Assembly (NCBI RefSeq): GCF_014646675.1
Contig: NZ_BMNS01000003.1
Location: 382,070 to 446,069, forward strand
DNA length: 64,000 nucleotides
Direction of reading: 5' to 3'
DNA from: Lutibacter litoralis
GTDB lineage: Bacteria; Bacteroidota; Bacteroidia; Flavobacteriales; Flavobacteriaceae
Part shown: in pieces, positions 29,418 through 39,600 of the stretch
Layout: every line of letters starts with the position of its first letter
How positions within the stretch are numbered: position 1 is the stretch's first letter
Made by a program: the position numbers and the translations under genes
The notes under the pieces: model-generated
The model's database searches: none
What the model was told of the DNA's origin: nothing
Seen by the model: only the letters and a program-made list of their open reading frames with translations

Positions 29418-29780
29418 TTATTTTAATAACTCTTTTACTTCTTTTACTAATTTTTTAGTTGAAAAGGGTTTGGAAATGTATTTATCTGCTCCTAATTGTA
29501 AGCCTAACTCTATATCAGAAACTTTATTCTTAGCAGATAAAAACAGCACCTTTATATTATCTAATTTAGGATTTTTTTTTAAATGTTTTAATACTTGATA
29601 ACCATCAACATTTGGCATCATTATATCTAACAAAATAATATCAGGAAGATTATCTTCAGCAATTTCAATGGCTTCAGAACCATCTCTAGCAATAAATACT
29701 TCAAAATTTTCTTTTTTGAAAATATATTCCAAAGACATTACAATATTGGGTTCATCGTCTACAATTAGTATCTTTTTCAT
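29418..29780 (-). CDS. Stand-alone response-regulator receiver
   Basis: A 120-residue CheY-like receiver with nothing after the receiver fold. The acidic pair DD (residues 8-9), the phospho-acceptor Asp52 in LLDIMMP and the conserved Lys in FLSAKNK near 102 are all present. The start lies one base after the stop of the symporter-kinase, so the two are surely co-expressed partners. CrbR, which regulates acs in Vibrio and Pseudomonas, has a LuxR-type DNA-binding domain; this protein does not, so signalling must end in a protein partner or another regulator. Confidence 0.93.
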   Translation of the reverse strand: MKKILIVDDEPNIVMSLEYIFKKENFEVFIARDGSEAIEIAEDNLPDIILLDIMMPNVDGYQVLKHLKKNPKLDNIKVLFLSAKNKVSDIELGLQLGADKYISKPFSTKKLVKEVKELLK

Positions 29781-29781
29781 G

Positions 29782-32412
29782 TTACTTGTTGTTTAATGGT
29801 AAAATAAATGTTAATCTTGCTCCAGTTGGTCTAATATTTTCGGCCCAAATTTTTCCATTATGACTCTCAATTATTTGTTTGCTAATTGCCAAACCCAAAC
29901 CACTTCCAACTGGTTTTAATATGGTTTGATTTTTTGATTGATAAAATTTATTAAAAATTGAGCCTAATTCATCTTTTGAAATTCCTTTTCCATTATCTTC
30001 TACAGAAATTTCAATGTTGTTTTCATTTTGAAAGGTATATACTGAGACACTTCCAACCTCTTCATTAGAAAATTTTATTGCATTAGATAGTAAGTTTATA
30101 ATTACTTGTTGAATTCTATCTTCATCGTAAATTAAGTTAGCGTCGTTTATTCCTTCAATATTAATTTTAACCTGCTTTTTTATCGCTAATTGTTGTACAG
30201 AGTTAATTGATTTTGAAATAGTTTCTTGTATAGAGTTTTCTTTTAACTCTAATTTTTCTTTACCAGTAGCTAACTTTTCTAAATCTAAAATATTATTTAT
30301 AAGCCTGCTAACGCGTTCGCTTTCACTTAAAATACTTGTTAAAAATTTATTTTTAACTTCATGGTCAATTTTAGCATCATCCAACAGTATTTCAGACAAT
30401 GCTCTAATAGATGTAATAGGTGTTTTTAGTTCATGTGCAACAGTATCTAAAAACTCATCTTTTTGTTTATCTTTTTCTTTTAGTGCCTTATTAGATTCTT
30501 TTGCTTTTTGCGTTTCATCTAAAATTTTCAATACTTCTTGGAGACTAATTTCTTCTTCTTTAACAACAGAAGAAATTAAAATTCTTGCAGAGGCACTTCC
30601 AATACTTCCTGTCAATAATTTTTCTGAGAAATTTACTAAACGAGCATCTGCAAATTGATCTTTTTTATTGATATTATACTTCATATAAAACAAATTTAAA
30701 GCGCGTTCAGTACGTTTATCGCCTAAGAATCTGGTTAATACTTTTCTAATATCTTTTACATAAGCTTCTCCTTTCCAAACAAAAGCATTTTCGTATAAGG
30801 AAGCATATTTACTGCTGTCAACAAACATTTCTGCAAAATTACGCTCTCTAGAACTTCCAATAATATTTACAGATAAAAGTGAATAGGTTATAACATTAAA
30901 AAAAATACTCCAAAAAAATGCGTGTGGAACAGGTTCAAAAATTTGCATTCCAAATAGGTTATAAGGTTTTAAAAAGCTAAACCCAAAAAGACCATCAGAA
31001 ACAAAAGAAGATGCAATTTCCTGTGAATCAATTGTAAAAGGAATTACTAATGTATAAACTGTGACTAAAAATCCGACTAAAATTCCAAATTTTGCACCTA
31101 TAGCCGATCCTCTTCTCCAAAAAAGTCCTCCAAAGAAGGAAGGTGCCAATTGTGCAATTAATACAAATGAAATTAACCCAATTGAAACTAAAGAACGGTC
31201 TAATGTAAAAAACTTATAGAAAAAATAAGCTACAATAATTAATGAAAATATAGATATTCTTCTAATATTTTTAATAGATTCTGTGTTTTTCTCAGACTCA
31301 CCTTTACTAAATTTACTTAAAAAACCGTAAGGAATTATTAAATTGTTACTTAACATTGTTGATAATGCTAATGTAGAAATGACTACCATAGAAATTGCAG
31401 CTGAAAAACCTCCTAAAAACACTAGAATGGCTAAAAAATCATTGCCTTGTTGTAACGGTAACATAAGTGTAAATAAATCGGCCTCAACTTGTTGATTTTG
31501 AAATATAATATTTCCTCCCCAAGCGATAAAAATTACAAACACATTGAATAATAATAGATATAATGGGAATAACCAAGTTGCTTTTTTTAGATATTTTTCA
31601 CGTTCATTTTCAACTACAGATACTTGAAACTGCCTTGGTAACAGCATAATAGCAATCATAGATACAATACTTAAAAGAAACCAATTAAATCCACCTTCTA
31701 AGCCATTTAGACTTTGCTGTTCTTTAAAATTTGGCAAAGTTGAAGCCTGCTGATAAATATCACCTGGGCCATTGAATAGGTAAAAAGTTACATAAACACC
31801 TATAATAACAAAAAACAGTAATTTAATAATAGATTCTAGTGCAACGGCTGTAATAATTCCTTTATGTCTTTCGGAAGCATCGGTATGTTGTGTGCCAAAA
31901 AATGCTGCAAAAACTGCCAATAAGATTGCAATGTAGAATGTAGTGTCTTTTATTATTGAATTTACTACAATAGTATGATTTGTAATTACATTAAACGTTT
32001 CTGAGATTGCTTTTAATTGTAATGAAATGTAAGGAACAATTGCCAGCACGCAAACCAATGTTACAAGTGCCCCTAAAAAACGATCGTTTCCATATCTTAA
32101 TGAAATAAAATCAGCCAAAGAAGAAATTTTATTTCCTTTTGAAATACGAATGATTTTTTTCATTAATAACATCCAAGTTGGTATAATTATAACTGGACCA
32201 ACATAAATTGCTAAAAATTTAATTCCAGAAGTTGCAGCTAAACCAACACTACCATAATAAGTCCACGCTGTACAATAAACAGCTAATGATAATGTGTAAA
32301 CGTAAGGATTATTTACCCAGCCACTTTTTGAATTTTTTTCTGCCCAATAAGCCACATAAAAAATTACGGCTAAATAAATTATTATAATAGATATGACTAA
32401 AAAATTACTCAT
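29782..32412 (-). CDS. Sodium/solute-symporter-fused sensor histidine kinase (CbrA/CrbS-like)
   Basis: An 876-residue inner-membrane sensor. Residues ~1-520 carry about 13 membrane helices of the SLC5 (SSS) fold, with YTLSLAVYCTAWTYYGS and SLADFISLRYG. A STAC-like linker (about 540-640, with FLGDKRTERALNLFY) leads to the HisKA H-box FLDTVAHELKTPITS with His near 659, and a HATPase_c domain (NLLSNAIKFSN, DNGKGIS, GSGLGLAISKQI). Unlike many CrbS proteins it has no fused receiver; that is supplied by the next gene. Family knowledge and the acetate genes alongside suggest it senses acetate or its uptake. Its start overlaps the small upstream ORF by 8 bases. Confidence 0.92.
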   Translation of the reverse strand: MSNFLVISIIIIYLAVIFYVAYWAEKNSKSGWVNNPYVYTLSLAVYCTAWTYYGSVGLAATSGIKFLAIYVGPVIIIPTWMLLMKKIIRISKGNKISSLADFISLRYGNDRFLGALVTLVCVLAIVPYISLQLKAISETFNVITNHTIVVNSIIKDTTFYIAILLAVFAAFFGTQHTDASERHKGIITAVALESIIKLLFFVIIGVYVTFYLFNGPGDIYQQASTLPNFKEQQSLNGLEGGFNWFLLSIVSMIAIMLLPRQFQVSVVENEREKYLKKATWLFPLYLLLFNVFVIFIAWGGNIIFQNQQVEADLFTLMLPLQQGNDFLAILVFLGGFSAAISMVVISTLALSTMLSNNLIIPYGFLSKFSKGESEKNTESIKNIRRISIFSLIIVAYFFYKFFTLDRSLVSIGLISFVLIAQLAPSFFGGLFWRRGSAIGAKFGILVGFLVTVYTLVIPFTIDSQEIASSFVSDGLFGFSFLKPYNLFGMQIFEPVPHAFFWSIFFNVITYSLLSVNIIGSSRERNFAEMFVDSSKYASLYENAFVWKGEAYVKDIRKVLTRFLGDKRTERALNLFYMKYNINKKDQFADARLVNFSEKLLTGSIGSASARILISSVVKEEEISLQEVLKILDETQKAKESNKALKEKDKQKDEFLDTVAHELKTPITSIRALSEILLDDAKIDHEVKNKFLTSILSESERVSRLINNILDLEKLATGKEKLELKENSIQETISKSINSVQQLAIKKQVKINIEGINDANLIYDEDRIQQVIINLLSNAIKFSNEEVGSVSVYTFQNENNIEISVEDNGKGISKDELGSIFNKFYQSKNQTILKPVGSGLGLAISKQIIESHNGKIWAENIRPTGARLTFILPLNNK

Positions 32413-32599
32413 AAAAACGTTTTAAAATAATATGAGAGATTATAATTGCCAAAATCCAAACAACAAAAATATAAAAGTATATCAAGGGAAACCCAAAAAC
32501 AGAAATCTCAGCATCAAACAACAAAATTATAGGAATGTTGAATAAGCTAAGTAATAAGATAGTTAATACTATGAGTTTTTGTTGGTGTCTTTTTTTCAT
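32405..32599 (-). CDS. Small two-helix membrane protein ahead of the symporter-kinase
   Basis: A 64-residue protein with a basic N-terminus (MKKRHQQK) and two hydrophobic helices (VLTILLLSLFNIPIILLF and PLIYFYIFVVWILAIII). It overlaps the kinase gene by 8 bases, indicating translational coupling. Such small subunits often accompany SSS-type proteins in this phylum, paralleling DUF4212 next to the VC_2705 symporter. No catalytic motif is seen. Confidence 0.75.
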   Translation of the reverse strand: MKKRHQQKLIVLTILLLSLFNIPIILLFDAEISVFGFPLIYFYIFVVWILAIIISHIILKRFYE

Positions 32600-32625
32600 T
32601 CAAAAAATTTAATTAGTTAAATATA

Positions 32626-32662
32626 ATAAAAAGCAGCATTACAATAAAAATGCTGCTTTTTT
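32626..32662 (-). terminator. Terminator after the symporter gene
   Basis: AAAAAGCAGCATT and AATGCTGCTTTTTT form a 12-13 base stem around a short A-rich loop, with the T-run on both strands. It divides the uptake genes (34647-32675) from the sensing and synthetase genes. Confidence 0.7.
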
Positions 32663-32674
32663 ACTAATTACTAA

Positions 32675-34366
32675 CTAATGGTCACTAGCTTCACCAGCGC
32701 CCGAAGGAATTCTAATATCTTCAACTATATCTTGTACATGTTGAGGAGGTGCAGGTGTAAACCTGGAAACTACAATTGAAATAATAAAGTTAACAATCAT
32801 TGCAACTGTTCCAAATCCTTCTGGAGAAATTCCAAACCACCATTCGCTTGAATCTGGCATTTCACCAATCCATCCTAATTTGTATTTTGCCATATAAAAG
32901 AACATTAAACTTAAACCAACTATCATTCCTGAAATTGCCCCTTCTTTGTTCATGCGTTTGTCAAAAATACCTAATAAAATTGCTGGGAAGAATGATGCTG
33001 CTGCCAAGCCAAAGGCTAAAGCAACCACTGCGGCGACAAATCCCGGCGGATTAATACCAAAATAACCTGCAATTAAAACTGCAACAAAAGCACTTAAACG
33101 CGCGGCAATCAATTCGCCTTTTTCAGAAATATCTGGTTTTATAATTTTCTTAAATAAATCGTGTGATATTGAGGAAGCAATTACTAATAAAAGTCCTGCT
33201 GCTGTAGATAATGCAGCGGCTAATCCACCAGCACCTACTAATGCAATTACCCAGTTTGGTAATTGTGCAATTTCTGGATTTGCTAACACCATAATATCTC
33301 GGTCAATTGTTAGTTCGTTTACAGATTTATCTGCAACATATTGTACAACGCCATCTGCATTTTTATCTTCAAACTTTATTAAGCCTGTTTTCTCCCAATT
33401 TCCAAACCATTCAGGTAATTCTGCATATTCCGCATTACTTACTGTTTCAATAAGTTTTGTTCTTGCAAAAACAGCTACTGCAGGAACAGTTGTATATAAA
33501 ATCGCAATAAATAATAGTGCCCAACCTGCAGAAACACGTGCGTCTTTTACCCTAGGTACTGTAAAGAATCTAACAATTACGTGCGGTAAACCAGCGGTTC
33601 CTACCATTAATGCTACTGTAATAGCAAATACGTCGATCATACTTTTATTTCCAGAAGTATATTCATTAAAGCCAAGTTGGGTGGATAGACCATCTAATTT
33701 ATCTAATAAATATATGCCATCTTCACCAGCACTTCCAAAACCTAATTGCGGAATTGGGTTTCCTGTCATTTGAAAAGATATAAATATGGCAGGTACCATA
33801 AATGCAAAAATTAAGACACAATATTGTGCAACTTGTGTATAGGTAATTCCTTTCATTCCACCTAAAACAGCATAAAACAAAACAATTGCCATACCAATAT
33901 ACACGCCCGTATTAATATCAACTTCAAGGTATCTTGAAAACACAATTCCTACACCACGCATTTGGCCAGCAACATATGTAAACGAAACAATTAAAGCAGC
34001 AATTACGGCTACTACACGAGCAGTATTCGAGTAATATCTATCGCCAATAAAATCGGGCACTGTAAATTTTCCAAATTTCCTTAAGTAAGGTGCTAGTAAA
34101 AGTGCTAAAAGCACATAACCACCAGTCCAACCCATAAGGTATACTGAACCATCATATCCTGTAAAAGATACAATACCTGCTAATGAGATAAATGATGCCG
34201 CAGACATCCAATCTGCCGCTGTAGCCATTCCATTCATAATTGGAGGAACTCCACCTCCTGCTACGTAAAATTCTTTTGAAGATCCTGCTCTGGCCCAAAT
34301 TGCAATTCCAATATAAAGCGCAAAAGTTATTCCAACAAGTATCCATGTCCAAGTTAATATTCCCAT
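32675..34366 (-). CDS. VC_2705-family sodium:solute symporter (acetate permease ActP-like)
   Basis: A 563-residue SSS-family transporter with about 13 helices. FYVAGGGVPPIMNGMATAAD near residue 34, followed by WMSAASFISLAGIV, and PHVIVRFFTVPRV near 265 match the ActP/VC_2705 group of short-chain monocarboxylate permeases. It is paired with DUF4212, its usual small subunit, 26 bases upstream. Synthetase and CrbS-like kinase genes downstream suggest acetate, propionate or similar as the substrate. A loop of about 60 residues near residue 320 (WFGNWEKTGLIKFEDKNADG) is a common insertion of this subgroup. Confidence 0.9.
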   Translation of the reverse strand: MGILTWTWILVGITFALYIGIAIWARAGSSKEFYVAGGGVPPIMNGMATAADWMSAASFISLAGIVSFTGYDGSVYLMGWTGGYVLLALLLAPYLRKFGKFTVPDFIGDRYYSNTARVVAVIAALIVSFTYVAGQMRGVGIVFSRYLEVDINTGVYIGMAIVLFYAVLGGMKGITYTQVAQYCVLIFAFMVPAIFISFQMTGNPIPQLGFGSAGEDGIYLLDKLDGLSTQLGFNEYTSGNKSMIDVFAITVALMVGTAGLPHVIVRFFTVPRVKDARVSAGWALLFIAILYTTVPAVAVFARTKLIETVSNAEYAELPEWFGNWEKTGLIKFEDKNADGVVQYVADKSVNELTIDRDIMVLANPEIAQLPNWVIALVGAGGLAAALSTAAGLLLVIASSISHDLFKKIIKPDISEKGELIAARLSAFVAVLIAGYFGINPPGFVAAVVALAFGLAAASFFPAILLGIFDKRMNKEGAISGMIVGLSLMFFYMAKYKLGWIGEMPDSSEWWFGISPEGFGTVAMIVNFIISIVVSRFTPAPPQHVQDIVEDIRIPSGAGEASDH

Positions 34367-34392
34367 GATTTAATTTTTTATTTAAAGATTAA

Positions 34393-34647
34393 TTATTCGT
34401 CAACTCCATATTTTTTATCTAGCTTATTCATCAATTTTACATAGACGAATATTAAGATAACAAACACGTACATTGAACCTTGTTGTGCAAACCAAAAACC
34501 TAGTTTAAATCCACCCATTTTTATGGAGTTTAACTGATCCACTAATAAAATTCCGAACACATAAGAAACTAAAAACCATATACTTAGTAAGATTGCTAAA
34601 TATCCAAGGTTTTCTTTCCAATATGCTTTCATATCTTTTTTTGACAT
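34393..34647 (-). CDS. DUF4212 small subunit of the sodium:solute symporter
   Basis: An 84-residue membrane protein with two helices. YWKENLGYLAILLSIWFLVSY near residue 9, then GGFKLGFWFAQQGSMYVFV, is the DUF4212 (TIGR03647) signature. Members always sit just before a VC_2705-type symporter, as here. It is thought to be an accessory subunit; its exact part in transport is unknown. Confidence 0.93.
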   Translation of the reverse strand: MSKKDMKAYWKENLGYLAILLSIWFLVSYVFGILLVDQLNSIKMGGFKLGFWFAQQGSMYVFVILIFVYVKLMNKLDKKYGVDE

Positions 34648-34658
34648 AATTGTTAGTA

Positions 34659-35834
34659 TTAAAATTTATAAATTGCTGTTGTTAGTAATCTAAAGTTATT
34701 TACTGAATCTGATGTAGAAGTAATGTCTCCATTTGTGGCAATGGATCCGTATTGTGCATTTGTAAATTCGCCTTCTAAACCTATTTTTAAACTTCCAGAT
34801 TTCCAGCCAATTCTAGGTGAAACTCTAAAAGCGCTCTCAACAGTACCTAAAAAACCATCAACATAGGTTATTGATTCGCCAAAACCTCCATTTGCAGCAT
34901 AACCACCAAACAAGCCCCATTCCATTGTTTCAGAAAAATCTCCGCTAAACTCTGTCCACATAGATAAGGTTTCATTATTCACAAAATCACCACTTCCATC
35001 TATTGCAAAACCTCCTATTTGAAGAATATCGGTCATATTTTGACCATAAGTTGCTTCTGCTTTCCAAGTTGCTTCACCTAATTTTGTTCTAAAATATCCA
35101 ATAAAAGCAGTACTTGTTAAATTGTCCTCGCCTAGAGCAGGTCTGCTAGATTTTAAATTGAAACCTAAACCTCCCAAGGTTGTATTTGCTTCACCAAATT
35201 GTAATTGTGCGTGTAATTGTGGTATTCCAGATTGACTAACGCTTGCACCTCTTGTTTTAAAATCTCTTTCAGTAAAAAGTACTCCTATAAATTTTACACT
35301 TCCTTTTGTAGTAATACGAAGTTGTGGATTTCTTGAAAACGGCTGAAAGGGTACACCAGTATTAAAAGAATAAACGCCAGGGAAAACTGCCGTTACAAAC
35401 ATTGGATGCCAATACTGACCCATTATAATATCAACCTTATCATTTGATAATTGAATAAATGCATGCCTTAATCTTAATTCTCCAGTTGTTCCATCAGAGT
35501 TTCCGAAAAATGCTGCTTCTAAAACTCCAGAAGTTTTCATTCCAAAAAAATCAGGACCACTAATTGCTCCTTTTAATCTAGATTGGATTGCAAGAATGTT
35601 GAAATTGGATTGATCGTTTAAATCTTCGCCTCCAACAAGATTCTCAGCTGCTGGTAAAATATTAAAGTGACCTTCTCTAGCGTTTACAGTTTGACGTGTG
35701 TCAAACATAAAATCTGCCTTTACAAAACCGCTCCAATTAATTCCAAATTTTTTGTCTGTCTCATCAGACTGACTGTAACCTAAGTTTGTTAATGCAATTG
35801 ATGCTATTAACAAGACCAATAGTTGTTTTTTCAT
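34659..35834 (-). CDS. Outer-membrane porin-like beta-barrel
   Basis: A 391-residue protein with a signal peptide ending YSQ and alternating polar/apolar strands throughout. WSGFVKADFMFDTRQTVNAREG near residue 33 and the last strand NFRLLTTAIYKF, ending in Phe as outer-membrane barrels do, support a porin (DcaP-like). It lies 11 bases upstream of the DUF4212/symporter pair, so it probably lets small carboxylates cross the outer membrane for that symporter. Substrate is inferred from context. Confidence 0.8.
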   Translation of the reverse strand: MKKQLLVLLIASIALTNLGYSQSDETDKKFGINWSGFVKADFMFDTRQTVNAREGHFNILPAAENLVGGEDLNDQSNFNILAIQSRLKGAISGPDFFGMKTSGVLEAAFFGNSDGTTGELRLRHAFIQLSNDKVDIIMGQYWHPMFVTAVFPGVYSFNTGVPFQPFSRNPQLRITTKGSVKFIGVLFTERDFKTRGASVSQSGIPQLHAQLQFGEANTTLGGLGFNLKSSRPALGEDNLTSTAFIGYFRTKLGEATWKAEATYGQNMTDILQIGGFAIDGSGDFVNNETLSMWTEFSGDFSETMEWGLFGGYAANGGFGESITYVDGFLGTVESAFRVSPRIGWKSGSLKIGLEGEFTNAQYGSIATNGDITSTSDSVNNFRLLTTAIYKF

Positions 35835-35951
35835 AAATATAAGTTTGGTTAATTTATTTTGTGTATTAAAAAAATAATTTTTAACCCTTACAATATGAAA
35901 AGAAATAGATTTTAAATAAAATTACATATATATTTATGTTAATAGGTATAG

Positions 35952-36371
35952 CTAATCTTTAAAGCGCTCCCATCTTATTAACATATATTTGTCACCTAAC
36001 TCGGTAACAATGACCCCAGCGCCAATTAAATTTTTATTTTCAGAAAAGTATTTTGCTAATTCTTGAGCGTTTAGAATTTTGTAAGTAGAATGATATTCAA
36101 AACTATAAGGGCGTTTAATATTATATTTTTTTACCCAATTAATAATACTTACATGTGAAATTCCTAAAATTCTCTCAATTTCTCTATAACTTAATCCTTC
36201 TAGATATAATTGTAAAGCTTTATTAACATAATAAGAGTCTATTTGCTTTCCAATCTTATTTACGGTAAAATAATAATTGCATTTTTTACACTTATAACGT
36301 TGTCTTTCTTTTACTATTCCACTCTTAACATAGTTGTTAGAACCGCAATTTGGACAGAATTCAATGTTCAT
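35952..36371 (-). CDS. IS1 InsA-like zinc-ribbon/HTH protein, probable domesticated regulator
   Basis: A 139-residue protein. Residues 1-40 are a zinc ribbon with two Cys pairs (CPNCGSN and CKKCNYYF) as in IS1 InsA. An HTH follows, with YLEGLSYREIERILGISHVS near residue 55 and the WVKKYN continuation. The rest (about 95-139) is not transposase-like and ends with GDKYMLIRWERFKD. No InsB partner or terminal repeats are visible, so it is not an active IS. It is the first minus-strand gene ahead of the acetate-uptake genes, fitting a regulator derived from a transposase. That role is inference. Confidence 0.75.
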   Translation of the reverse strand: MNIEFCPNCGSNNYVKSGIVKERQRYKCKKCNYYFTVNKIGKQIDSYYVNKALQLYLEGLSYREIERILGISHVSIINWVKKYNIKRPYSFEYHSTYKILNAQELAKYFSENKNLIGAGVIVTELGDKYMLIRWERFKD

Positions 36372-36671
36372 ATATATTAATTTTGCATAAATATACCTTT
36401 TTAGCGTTATTATTTATGATTTAATACATATATCTTTTTCGAAATTAAAGGAAGCAAAAGATAGAAATCTGACTTTTTTATAAAATGTACTTCATTTTAA
36501 AGTAAAACCTACTTAACAATTTATTAAAATTTAAAGCTTAAAAAGCGGTTTTAATTATTTTTAACGTTTGATTTGTTTTATTATGATAATTACAACGTTT
36601 TCGTAGTTATAAAGTGTACAAAGAGGTTTTTTCTCTATTTTTGTAACTATTCGATAATAATAATTTTTTAT
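36372..36671. promoter_or_regulatory. Divergent intergenic region with the gltB promoter
   Basis: This 300-base gap separates the minus-strand HTH gene from gltB. A TATTTTTG box at 36636-36643 matches the -7 consensus; no good TTTG is seen 19 bases upstream. Transcription would begin close to 36650, which rules out the longer gltB frame beginning at 36573. Nothing else is recognised. Confidence 0.5.
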
Positions 36672-39600
36672 ATGATAAAACAAGGATTATACTTGCCAGA
36701 ATTTGAACATGAGAACTGTGGAGCTGGTTTCATTTGTAACTTAAAAGGACAAAAAACAAATCAAATTATACATGATGCTCTTGAGATTTTAGTTAAACTC
36801 GAACATCGTGGAGGAGTTAGCTCAGATGGAAAAACTGGAGATGGTGCTGGCTTGTTGATTGATATACCACATAAATATTTTCAAAGAGTTTGTGATTTTG
36901 AATTGCCTAATCAGAGAGGTTATGCTGTTGGAATGGTGTTTTTTCCTAAAAATAAAAATCAATATAGATTTTGCAAAGAAACATTTGAACAAGAACTTAA
37001 AAACCAAGGATTAATAATATTAGGATGGAGAAGAGTGCCTGTTGATTCTTCTCAACTTGGTGAAATTGCTTTAAATTCTGAGCCAATTATAGAACAAGTT
37101 TTTATAGGTAAAACGGCTACTTTAAAAGAACTTAATTTTAAGGCAAAGTTGTATGCTGCTCGTAAAATTGCTGAACATACAATTGCAGCTTCTAAAATGT
37201 CTGAAGCCTCTTATTTTTATGTTTCAAGTTTATCCAATACTACCTTAATATATAAAGGTATAATTATGCCCGAAGATATTGGGCCTTATTATATCGATTT
37301 ACAGCAGCCAGATTTAGTAACTAGATTAGCGCTTGTACACCAACGTTTTTCTACAAACACAATGCCTTCTTGGGAGTTAGCACAACCTTTTAGATTTATG
37401 TGTCAGAATGGAGAAATTAATACGTTACGAGGTAATGTTAGTAGAATGCGCGTGCGAGAAGAAATTATGAGGAGTAAACTCTTTGGAGACGATATAGATA
37501 AATTATTTCCAATTATTTTACCTGGGAAATCGGATTCAGCTTCTATGGATATGGTTGTTGAATTGCTTACTTTAAGCGGAAGATCTTTGCCAGAAGTTAT
37601 GATGATGTTGATTCCTGAAGCTTGGGAAAAACACCAAACAATGTCAGAAGAACGTAAAGCTTTTTACGAATACAATGCTTGTTTAATGGAACCATGGGAT
37701 GGCCCAGCCTCGGTGCCATTTACGGATGGAGATTATATTGGGGCGTTATTAGATAGAAATGGATTAAGACCTTCTAGATATACTGTAACAAAAAGTGGAA
37801 AGCTAATTATGTCTTCTGAAATTGGAGTTGTGGACATAGCTCCGGAAGATATTGAAAAGCATGGGAGATTAGAGCCAGGAAAAATGTTTCTGGTAGATAT
37901 GAATGAGGGAAGAATTATTAATGATGAAGAAATTAAAGCAAAAATTGTTTTGGAGAGGCCTTACAAAGAATGGTTAGACGAAACAAGAATTGACTTAAAA
38001 GATGTTCCTAATACGAATGAAGACTGTCCAATAGAAACCTTAGACATAAAAACACGTTCTCGTTTATACAATTATACTATTGAAGACATTCAAGAGGTAA
38101 TTACACCAATGGCTCAAAACGGTAAAGAGGCTTTAGGGTCAATGGGAATTGATACACCTTTAGCTGTTTTATCAGACAGACCACAACTTATTTCTAATTA
38201 TTTTAAGCAATTATTCGCTCAAGTAACCAATCCGCCTTTAGATGGAATTCGAGAAGAAATTGTTACAGATATCAGTCTTGCTTTGGGGAAGGACAGAAAT
38301 ATTTTCAGTATTACAAAACGACAATGTAAAAAATTGAGGATTCAAAATCCCGTTATTTCTAACAACGATTTAGAAAAAATAAGAAATATTAAAATTGGTA
38401 GAGATTTTAAAGCTATTACCATTGCAATGTTATACCAAAAAGACAAAGGTGTTAATGGTTTAGAAGATGCTTTAGAAGATATTATAAAGGAAGTTTCAAA
38501 AGCAGTAGATACTAGAAATAATATTATTATTTTATCTGATAGAGGTGCAAATGAAGAAATGGCTCCTATTCCAGCGTTACTGGCTTGTTCTTTTGTACAT
38601 CACGAATTAAATAGGCTGCGTAAACGTTCTTATTTTGATATTGTTATAGAATCTGCCGAACCTCGTGAACCACATCAATTTGCAACATTATTTGGTTATG
38701 GCGCAAGTGCTATTAATCCATATATGGTGAATGAAATTATTCGTTTACAAGTAAAAGATGGTTTTATAACTGGAATGGATGAACAAAAAGCCGTTGATAA
38801 TTTCAATAAAGCAATTGGAACAGGTTTGTTAAAAATAATGAACAAAATTGGAATTTCTACCTTACATTCATATAGAGGTTCTCAAATTTTTGAAATTGTT
38901 GGTTTCAATTCTAAATTTGTTGAAAAATATTTTCCATTTACTGCTTCAAGAATCGAAGGTGTTGGATTGTATGAAATTGAGAAAGAAATTTCGGCACGTT
39001 ATAATTATGCATATCCTAAAACATTAATAAAAAACAGATTAGGCTTAAATATAGGAGGTCATTACCGTTGGAGACGAGGAGGAGAAAGACATATGTTTAA
39101 TCCAACAACTGTTGCTAAATTGCAACAAGCTGTTCGACTAAGTGACCAAGATAGTTATAATGTGTATGCTAAAACAGTAAACGAACAAGCTGAACATTTA
39201 ATGACAATTAGAGGTTTATTCGAGTTTAATAACTTCGATCCTATTCCAATTGAAGAAGTTGAACCTTGGACTGATATTGTAAAACGTTTTAAAACTGGAG
39301 CAATGTCCTACGGATCAATTTCAAGAGAAGCACACGAAAACCTTGCCATTGCGATGAACCGTATTGGAGGGAAATCCAATTCAGGTGAAGGAGGCGAGGA
39401 CAGAAGACGTTTTCAAAAAGATATTAATGGTGATAGTAGAAATTCTGCTATTAAACAAGTAGCCTCGGGTCGCTTTGGAGTAACATCACATTATTTAACA
39501 AATGCTGAAGAAATTCAAATTAAAATGGCTCAGGGAGCTAAACCTGGAGAGGGCGGACAATTACCTGGAGAAAAAGTATTGCCTTGGATTGCCGAAGCAA

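Noticed and set aside
36573..36671. N-terminal extension of GltB
   Set aside because: It would place 33 residues ahead of the catalytic Cys region and begin upstream of the promoter box.
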